Made by a program: the position numbers and the translations under genes. 5,454 nt of DNA from Alphaproteobacteria bacterium (lineage in GTDB: Bacteria; Pseudomonadota; Alphaproteobacteria; JAEULC01), in the NCBI GenBank assembly GCA_020851015.1, contig JADZDN010000398.1, positions 1 to 5,454 of the forward strand. Reading direction: 5' to 3'. The notes beneath the pieces are model-generated. The model made no database searches, was not told the origin of the DNA, and saw nothing but the letters and a program-made list of their open reading frames with translations. The stretch's first letter is position 1. Every line of letters starts with the position of its first letter. This document shows positions 1-5,454 of this stretch, in pieces.

Positions 1-648
<648 letters not shown>

Positions 649-678
649 TGCGGCGCGCGTGAGCGCTTGGCCTCGCCG

Positions 679-1893
679 ATGAGCGCCGCGCCCGACCGGC
701 TGCGCGACCATCCGGCGTTCCGCTTCTTCTGGACGGCGCGCGTCCTGACCTCCAGCGGCTTCCAGATCGCCGGCGTCGTCGTCGGCTGGAAGGTCTATGC
801 CGACACCGGCAGCGCCTACGCGCTGGGCCTGGTCGGGCTGTTCCAGTTCCTGCCCATGCTGGTGCTGACGTTCGTCGTGGGCAGCGTCGCCGACCGCTTC
901 GACCGGCGCCGTATCGTGATGGCCTGCCAGGCGGTCGAGTGCTTGACGCTCGCGACGCTGGCCGCCGGCATCGTCTTCGGCTTCCTGACGGTGCAGGGCA
1001 TCTTCATGGCGGTGGTGGTGCTGGGCGGGGCGCGCGCGTTCGAATCGCCGACGCTCACGTCGATGCTGCCCGCGGTGGTGCCGCCATCGATTTTGCCGCG
1101 GGCGACCGCGGTCTCGGCCTCGGCGATGCAGAGCGCGACCATCGTGGCGCCGTCGCTGGCGGGGCTGCTCTACGCCATCGGCCCGGAAGTTGCCCTGGGC
1201 CTGGGATCGGCGTGCTACTTCGCGGCCCTGCTTGCCATGAGCCTGATCCGCCTGGAACGTCGGTTGTCGCCGCGCCAGCCGGTGACGCTGACCTCGATCT
1301 TCTCCGGCGCCGCCTTCATCTGGAGCCGCAAGATCATCCTTGGCGCCATCTCGCTCGACATGTTCGCGGTGCTGCTGGGCGGCGTGACGGCGCTGCTGCC
1401 GATCTTCGCGCAGGATGTGTTGCATGTCGGGCCGTGGGGCCTGGGCATGCTGCGCTCGATGCCGGCGGTGGGCGCGGTCATGATGTCGCTGGTGCTGGCG
1501 CGGGTCGACCTCCAGCCCGGCGTGGGCCGCAAGATGTTCGCCGCGGTGATCGCCTTCGGGATCGCGACGGTGATCTTCTCGGCCTCGACCAGCGTAGTCC
1601 TGTCCTGCGTGGCGCTGATAGCGATGGGCGCGGCCGACAACGTCAGCGTGGTGGTGCGCAACTCGCTGGTCCAGCTCCTGACACCTGACGAGATGCGCGG
1701 GCGCGTCAACTCGGTCAACGCGCTGTTCATCGGCACCTCGAACCAGCTCGGCGAGTTCGAGGCAGGCATGGTGGCGGGCCTGATCGGCGCGGTGCCCGCG
1801 GGCATCGTCGGCGGGGTCGGCACGATTCTGGTCGCGCTCTCGTGGATGCACCTGTTCCCGGCACTCCGCCGCGCGCAGCGATTCGTGGAGTAG
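679..1893 (+). CDS. MFS transporter, EntS-like (MFS_3 type) exporter
   Basis: This is an inner-membrane major facilitator protein of 404 residues from ATG 679, the usual length for a 12-helix MFS carrier. Motif A (GSVADRFDRRR, residues 68-78) sits in the loop after the second hydrophobic segment. A basic loop (LIRLERRLSPR, about 189-199) separates the two halves. The stretch TPDEMRGRVNSVN followed by LFIGTSNQLGEFEAG (335-363) is characteristic of the EntS enterobactin-exporter-like branch, so drug, siderophore or metabolite efflux by proton antiport is the family-based expectation. The substrate is unknown, and no siderophore genes are nearby. Start choice: TTG 667 would add MASP, and neither start has a clear Shine-Dalgarno sequence; I prefer ATG because the family similarity begins after it. 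The gene is in the same frame as ispG, 30 bases after its stop, so co-transcription or translational coupling is plausible. It ends 7 bases from the convergent TRAP permease gene. Confidence 0.9.
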   Translation: MSAAPDRLRDHPAFRFFWTARVLTSSGFQIAGVVVGWKVYADTGSAYALGLVGLFQFLPMLVLTFVVGSVADRFDRRRIVMACQAVECLTLATLAAGIVFGFLTVQGIFMAVVVLGGARAFESPTLTSMLPAVVPPSILPRATAVSASAMQSATIVAPSLAGLLYAIGPEVALGLGSACYFAALLAMSLIRLERRLSPRQPVTLTSIFSGAAFIWSRKIILGAISLDMFAVLLGGVTALLPIFAQDVLHVGPWGLGMLRSMPAVGAVMMSLVLARVDLQPGVGRKMFAAVIAFGIATVIFSASTSVVLSCVALIAMGAADNVSVVVRNSLVQLLTPDEMRGRVNSVNALFIGTSNQLGEFEAGMVAGLIGAVPAGIVGGVGTILVALSWMHLFPALRRAQRFVE

Positions 1894-1900
1894 GGCGCCG

Positions 1901-3724
1901 CTAGATTCCGAACGCGAACACCACCGCCGTCCCGGCCGCGAAGGCGGTCCAGGAGCGCCAGGTGGCGGCGGTCTCGCGGATCACGCCATGGCTCATGAGC
2001 CAGATGCCCGCCGCAAGCTTGAGGCCGGCCAGGCAGGCGAGCCAAGGCTGTCCGGCCAGGTGCAGCAGGGTCGGGTTGGCGACGAAGCCGAGCGGGATGA
2101 CGAACAGCCCCATGCCCAGGCGCATCGAGAGCCACGCTACCGGCATCCACGGCGTCTTCGCGATGTTGGCGGCGATGAACACGTTGCCCGCCACCGGCGG
2201 CGTCAGCGTGCAGAGCAGCGCGTACCAGAACACGAAGAGATGGGCGTGCAGCTCGGGCAGGCCGAGCTTCTGCAACGCGGGACCGGCGACGGCGATGCAG
2301 ATCAGGTAGGCGGCGGTGGTGGGCAATTCGGCGCCCAGCACCAGGCAGGCGAGCGCCGTCATCACCAGCGCCGGCCAGAGATGGCCGCCCGACAGGCTGA
2401 TGATGGCCGAGGTGATCTTCACCCCCACGCCGGTCATCGCGAACACGCCGACGATGACGCCGGAGCAGACGATCACCGCGGCGATGAAGGCGGTCTGGTT
2501 GGCGGCGTCGACCAGCCCGGTCTGGAACCGCCGCCACCAGGTCGCGGACGAGATCGTGCCGGCGGAATTGACGCTCAGCAGGACCACCGTCACCGCGGTG
2601 GCGAACACGGCGGAGTAGGGCGCCGCATACTCGCCCACCATCAGCATCGCCACCAGGATGCCGAAGGGCAGCAGGAAGAACGGCGCGGTGCGCGCCACCC
2701 TGGCCCAGCCCGGCAGCTCGGACGCGGCGAGTCCGCGCAGGTCATGGCGCAATGCGAAGTGATGCGCCCCGACCCAGGCCGTGTAGAAATAGAGCAGCGC
2801 GGGCAGCAGCGCCGCGACCATGAGGTCGGCGTAGGTCGTGCGCAGGAACTCGGCCATCAGGAAGACGCCCGCGCCCATCACCGGCGGCATGATCTGGCCG
2901 CCGGTCGACGCCACCGCCTCGATCGCCGCGGCGAAGGGGCGGGGATAGCCGAGGCGGACCATGGCCGGAACGGTGATGACGCCGGTCGAAGCAACGTTGG
3001 CGGAGGCCGAGCCCGAGATCGTGCCGTACATGGCCGAGGCCATCACCGCCACCTTGGCGGCGCCGGCGCGGAACCGGCCCGCCAGCTGCGTCGACAGGGC
3101 CATGAACCCGTTGCCGGCCTCGCCCGCCGACACGAACGAACCCAGGATCAGGAACGGTACGATCAGGTCGACCGAGATGCCGGTCAGGCTGCCCCACAAG
3201 CCCCCCTCGGCGATGACCAGCGTGCCCAGCATGTATTCGACCGGCACGCCCGGATGGCCGAACTGGCCGGGAATCCAGTCGCCGAAAAATCCGTAGAGCA
3301 GCGTGAGCGCCGCGAAGGTCGGCAGCGCGGGCTGCACCGCGCGCCGCGCCATCTCCAGCACGACCAGGATGAGCACGGCCGCCAGCAGGTACTGGTCGAA
3401 CCCTTTCAGCGCGCCGTACTGGTCGATCAGCGCCGGGCGGTTGACGACGACGTAGAGACAGGCGCCGCCGCCCGCCAGCGCGCAGATGCCGGCGAACAGC
3501 CGGTCCGCGGCACTCCGCGCGGGCGCGAACAGGAAGACGAAGGGAAGACCCAGCGCCAGGTGCAGCGGCCGCGCGACCAGGCTGGGGATCAGGCCGGAGA
3601 ATACGAACCACAGATGCACGCCGACCGACAGGGCGGCGCAGCCGAGCAGCGCGCGGTCGCGCCAGCGCTCGCCGAGAATTCCGGCGCCGAACGCCCCGGC
3701 GTCGTCGCGGTCGATCTCGGACAT
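1901..3724 (-). CDS. TRAP transporter permease, fused small and large subunits (4TM/12TM, TAXI type)
   Basis: This 607-residue inner-membrane protein is the permease of a tripartite ATP-independent periplasmic transporter in which the small (Q) and large (M) subunits are one chain. After a hydrophilic N-terminus (residues 1-24), about four hydrophobic segments (25-150) form the Q-like part; the rest is the M-like transport domain. Family landmarks are ISGSASANVASTGVITVPAM (236-255), followed by EAVASTGGQIMPPVMGAGVF (269-288), and in the second half ELPTTAAYLI (466-475) and LTPPVAGNVFIAANIAK (507-523). These are the two inverted-repeat hairpin regions that bind ion and substrate in M subunits. 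It would import the solute delivered by the TAXI binding protein encoded 24 bases upstream, driven by an ion gradient. No strong ribosome binding site precedes the ATG, which suggests coupled translation from the upstream gene. Substrate is unknown. The pair of this protein and a TAXI protein is the normal minimal TAXI-TRAP system. Confidence 0.95.
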   Translation of the reverse strand: MSEIDRDDAGAFGAGILGERWRDRALLGCAALSVGVHLWFVFSGLIPSLVARPLHLALGLPFVFLFAPARSAADRLFAGICALAGGGACLYVVVNRPALIDQYGALKGFDQYLLAAVLILVVLEMARRAVQPALPTFAALTLLYGFFGDWIPGQFGHPGVPVEYMLGTLVIAEGGLWGSLTGISVDLIVPFLILGSFVSAGEAGNGFMALSTQLAGRFRAGAAKVAVMASAMYGTISGSASANVASTGVITVPAMVRLGYPRPFAAAIEAVASTGGQIMPPVMGAGVFLMAEFLRTTYADLMVAALLPALLYFYTAWVGAHHFALRHDLRGLAASELPGWARVARTAPFFLLPFGILVAMLMVGEYAAPYSAVFATAVTVVLLSVNSAGTISSATWWRRFQTGLVDAANQTAFIAAVIVCSGVIVGVFAMTGVGVKITSAIISLSGGHLWPALVMTALACLVLGAELPTTAAYLICIAVAGPALQKLGLPELHAHLFVFWYALLCTLTPPVAGNVFIAANIAKTPWMPVAWLSMRLGMGLFVIPLGFVANPTLLHLAGQPWLACLAGLKLAAGIWLMSHGVIRETAATWRSWTAFAAGTAVVFAFGI

Positions 3725-3748
3725 CAGGCTTTTGCCGGCCCCCGCGGC

Positions 3749-4714
3749 CTACTGCATCGAGGCCGGAATGGGCACGCCCGCTTCCTTGTAGTACCTCGCC
3801 GCCCCGGGATGCAGCTTCTCGCCCAAGAGCTGGACCTGCTCGGGCGCGACGCCCGCCCACCACGGAAACTTGCCGGCCAGCTCGGCGCGGAATTTCCAGA
3901 AAGCCTTGACGATGGCATAGGCGGTTGCGTCGTCCATGCGCGAGGTCGCGTAGGCGCCCACGGGCATGCCGACCGTCTCGACCGGCTTGTCGACGCCCTT
4001 GTAGAGTCCGGCGGCGATGGTGACCGGGCCGGATTGGGGATCGGCGGCCAGGATCGTCTTGCGTTGCTCGGGGGTGAAGGACAGGACATTCACGCCGCCG
4101 CCCACGGCCATCTCCTGCACGCTGGGGATGGGATGCGAGCTGCAGGTGGCGAATCCGGCGATCTTGCGGTTCTTCATCGCGTCGCCCGCGGCCTTCAACT
4201 CGACGTCGATCTTGTTGACCTTGTCGGCCACGCCCAGAAGGCCCAGGATCGTGTTGGTGCGTCCCTCGCAGAAGGTTCCCTTGCCGCCCATCACGAAATC
4301 CTTGCCCGTGAGCTCGGTGACGTCGCTGACGCCAGCATCGGTGCGCACCACCAGGTGCACGGTGACGAACGGCATGGGGAACAAGGTGCGGATCGCGTCG
4401 TAGCCGGTTTCGCCCTCGAAGGGCTTCTTGCCGGCCTTGGCGTCGGCCAGCAGGTTCGGCGGCGTCGTGAAGACGAAATTGCCCGGACGCTTGGCGCCTT
4501 CCTTGACGTTCTGCACCGAGCCCTGGCTCTCCTCGATCGTCGGCAGGATCTCGCCATTCGAGTCCTGCCTGATGATTTCGCCCAGCTGGACCGTCATCGC
4601 GTAATAGGACGTGCTGTTCTGCGCGGACTTCAACGTCACGCGCGTTTCGGCCATTGCGTGCGTGGCGCACAGCAGGCTCGCCGCGCAGACGGCCAGCCTC
4701 CATCGCAGCTTCAT
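3749..4714 (-). CDS. TAXI-family TRAP transporter solute-binding protein (periplasmic)
   Basis: This 321-residue protein starts with a clear Sec signal peptide: basic MKLRWR, a hydrophobic core, and a likely cleavage after THAMA at residue 22. The Cys at 16 is not in a proper lipobox, so a soluble periplasmic protein is expected. The mature part opens with TLKSAQNSTSYYAM (27-40), then EESQGSVQNVKEG (61-73), the NMT1/TAXI-type pattern in which a small-residue loop plus YY precedes GSV.N. A DVTELTGKDFVMGGKGT segment (131-147) follows, then the second lobe and the C-terminal alpha-helical AYAIVKAFWKF region (265-275). It captures the solute and hands it to the fused permease encoded immediately downstream. 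The start is supported by a strong Shine-Dalgarno sequence 7 bases before ATG. Two cysteines remain in the mature protein (149 and 191). The ligand cannot be assigned; characterised TAXI proteins bind organic acids such as glutamate, so a carboxylate is a reasonable guess only. Confidence 0.94.
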   Translation of the reverse strand: MKLRWRLAVCAASLLCATHAMAETRVTLKSAQNSTSYYAMTVQLGEIIRQDSNGEILPTIEESQGSVQNVKEGAKRPGNFVFTTPPNLLADAKAGKKPFEGETGYDAIRTLFPMPFVTVHLVVRTDAGVSDVTELTGKDFVMGGKGTFCEGRTNTILGLLGVADKVNKIDVELKAAGDAMKNRKIAGFATCSSHPIPSVQEMAVGGGVNVLSFTPEQRKTILAADPQSGPVTIAAGLYKGVDKPVETVGMPVGAYATSRMDDATAYAIVKAFWKFRAELAGKFPWWAGVAPEQVQLLGEKLHPGAARYYKEAGVPIPASMQ

Positions 4715-4721
4715 CGAGCTT

Positions 4722-4729
4722 TCCTCCCC
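4722..4729 (-). promoter_or_regulatory. Shine-Dalgarno sequence of the TAXI binding-protein gene
   Basis: Read on the minus strand the bases are GGGGAGGA, 7 bases before the ATG at 4714. This is the strongest ribosome binding site in the window. It fixes the start of the binding protein, and it fits the high level of periplasmic binding protein normally needed relative to the permease, whose own start has no comparable site. Confidence 0.8.
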
Positions 4730-4771
4730 AAGACGCTCGCCAGTCTGCCAGCCCGGCAGGAAGGCGACAAG

Positions 4772-5377
4772 CTAGCCGAGGATGCGGTCGCCCGCGTGGC
4801 GGCGCAGCGCGCGGGTATAGCGCGGCATGATCGTGGGCATCAGCGATTCGCCTTCCGGCGGCCGGTCCACGCCGAACACCGCCTTGGGGAAGCCCAGCGG
4901 CTTCTGGATGGCCCAGATCCGGTCATGCGCGTCGGGCGGCAGGATCTCCGCCGGATCGCCCACCGCGATCCAGCCGATCGGAACCGTGGCGTCGGCCGGC
5001 AGGCGGGTCTTCAAATGCACCACCGCGTTGATGCGCACCTCGGCGCGTTCGCCGACGACCGCCTGGTTGAAGACCGTGGCGCCGGTGGCAAGGAACGCGT
5101 TGGCGCCGACCGTGCAGCCCGTCAGATAGGCGCGCGGGCCCACCAGAACGTTGTCGCCCAGCGTCAGCGGCGCGCTCGGCGCGCCCCGCAGCACGGCGGT
5201 TTCCATGATCACGCAGTTGCGGCCGATACGGATCGGGCCACCCTCGGCGGTCAGCACCGCGCCGAACATCACGGCGCTGCCCTCGCCGATCGTCACGTCG
5301 CCACTGATCACGGCGTTGGGCGCCACGTAGACGTCCTTGCCGAGCGTCGGGTTGACGCCGCGATGTTCGATCAGCAT
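4772..5377 (-). CDS. Gamma-carbonic-anhydrase-fold protein (left-handed beta-helix, hexapeptide repeats) lacking the zinc ligands
   Basis: This 201-residue, probably cytoplasmic protein has hexapeptide-repeat coils from about residue 13 to 142 (for example VAPNAVISGDVTIGEGSAV, LTLGDNVLVGPRAYLTGCTVG, AFLATGATVFNQAVVGE). These would fold as a left-handed beta-helix that usually trimerises. Layout follows the gamma-CA/YrdA/PaaY family, including the ending PIGWIAVGDPAEILPPD (133-149) and a C-terminal helical tail. Against E. coli YrdA (from memory) the zinc histidines correspond to Arg64, Pro81 and Thr86, and the active-site Arg, Asp and Gln to Thr43, Glu45 and Met58. It is therefore unlikely to hydrate CO2. 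The tail (150-201: QKPLGFPKAVFGVD, then RYTRALRRH) is conserved-looking, and I recall similar proteins annotated only as gamma-CA family. ATG 5377 has GGAG 7 bases upstream. The gene lies 12 bases after an unidentified upstream gene and 57 bases before the TAXI gene, so it probably belongs to the TRAP operon. Function unknown: a scaffold, ligand-binding or acyl-CoA-related role is possible. Confidence 0.88.
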   Translation of the reverse strand: MLIEHRGVNPTLGKDVYVAPNAVISGDVTIGEGSAVMFGAVLTAEGGPIRIGRNCVIMETAVLRGAPSAPLTLGDNVLVGPRAYLTGCTVGANAFLATGATVFNQAVVGERAEVRINAVVHLKTRLPADATVPIGWIAVGDPAEILPPDAHDRIWAIQKPLGFPKAVFGVDRPPEGESLMPTIMPRYTRALRRHAGDRILG

Positions 5378-5384
5378 GGCTTGA

Positions 5385-5388
5385 CTCC
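5385..5388 (-). promoter_or_regulatory. Shine-Dalgarno sequence of the beta-helix protein gene
   Basis: GGAG on the minus strand, 7 bases before the ATG at 5377, within the 12-base gap after the upstream gene's stop codon. It supports the chosen start and independent ribosome loading within an operon. Confidence 0.6.
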
Positions 5389-5389
5389 G

Positions 5390-5454
5390 CTAGATGTTCA
5401 GCTTCTTCATGATCCGTTCGGGGATCGACTTGATGATCAGCATGATGAACGCCC
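5390..5454 (-). CDS. Unidentified protein, last 20 codons only; 5' end outside window
   Basis: On the minus strand an open frame enters from the window edge and ends at TAG (5392-5390). The visible C-terminus is a hydrophobic run (AFIMLII) followed by a basic, amphipathic end (KSIPERIMKKLNI). This could be the last membrane segment and cytoplasmic tail of a transporter, or the terminal helix of a soluble enzyme such as a short-chain dehydrogenase. Twenty residues are too few to decide. Its reality as a gene is supported by the 12-base gap to the beta-helix gene, which has a properly spaced ribosome binding site inside that gap, and by the lack of stops. It is probably the upstream member of the same operon. 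Confidence 0.6.
   Translation of the reverse strand, partial: AFIMLIIKSIPERIMKKLNI

Noticed and set aside
939..1688. Plus-strand open frame of 249 codons inside the MFS gene
   Set aside because: Shifted frame of the MFS gene with Gly/Arg/Ala-rich low-information translation; the MFS frame has coherent membrane segments and motifs.
1923..1948. Inverted repeat ACCGCC ... GGCGGT near the 3' end of the TRAP permease gene
   Set aside because: It lies inside coding sequence, has a 14-base loop and no T-run; GC-rich coding DNA gives such repeats by chance.
1215..2537. Long open frame on the minus strand (440 codons) across the MFS/TRAP junction
   Set aside because: It runs antisense to the MFS gene and out of frame in the TRAP gene, and its composition is typical of GC-rich shadow frames.
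4660..4680. Possible lipoprotein signal in the TAXI protein (Cys16 after SLL)
   Set aside because: The residues before Cys do not fit a lipobox, and a good signal peptidase I site (AMA before Glu23) follows.
2742..4703. Long open frame on the minus strand (653 codons) spanning the TAXI and TRAP genes
   Set aside because: It is a shifted frame of both genes, rich in Arg, Gly and Asp with no membrane segments or family motifs. High GC makes stops rare. The real frames carry clear family signatures and a signal peptide.
4745..4759. Inverted repeat CTGCC-5 bases-GGCAG in the gap between the beta-helix and TAXI genes
   Set aside because: Only a 5-bp stem with no T-run on the minus strand; too weak for an intrinsic terminator, although it might mildly affect expression between the two genes.
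4737..4770. Promoter-like pair on the minus strand (TTGTCG, 17-base spacer, CAGACT) upstream of the TAXI gene
   Set aside because: Spacing is ideal but the -10 matches only 3 of 6 consensus bases and the -35 only 4 of 6; not supportable without transcription data.

Overview
The window is GC-rich throughout (roughly two thirds G+C by eye) and densely coding, with no unexplained gap over about 60 bases. It looks like a proteobacterial chromosome. The IspG fragment has the 'GMGSKG' and '[11 protein letters not shown]' wording I associate with alpha- and betaproteobacteria, and TAXI-type TRAP transporters are common in environmental members of those classes. I cannot name a genus. There are no RNA genes, insertion sequences, CRISPR arrays or phage genes.

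Plus strand, 1-1893: the 3' part of ispG (isoprenoid/MEP pathway iron-sulfur enzyme, truncated by the window start), then, 30 bases after its stop, an EntS-like major facilitator superfamily exporter. The two may be co-transcribed, though no functional link is obvious.

Minus strand, 5454-1901: a tightly packed gene set running toward the first pair. In transcription order it holds the last 20 codons of an unidentified gene (cut by the window end), a left-handed beta-helix protein of the gamma-carbonic-anhydrase fold, a TAXI-family periplasmic solute-binding protein, and a fused 4TM/12TM TRAP permease. Gaps are 12, 57 and 24 bases, so this is probably one operon. The binding protein and permease form a complete two-gene TRAP uptake system: the periplasmic protein captures a solute, probably an organic anion, and the permease imports it using an ion gradient. 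The substrate cannot be read from the sequence. The two gene sets converge, with only 7 bases between the MFS and TRAP stop codons.

The most interesting point is the beta-helix protein. It aligns well with gamma-class carbonic anhydrases, but all three zinc-binding histidines and the usual Arg, Asp and Gln active-site positions are replaced. It is therefore very unlikely to be a carbonic anhydrase, and its place beside a TRAP transporter suggests a role in metabolism of the imported solute. Otherwise the region is ordinary housekeeping and transport, and I do not see a new multi-gene system.
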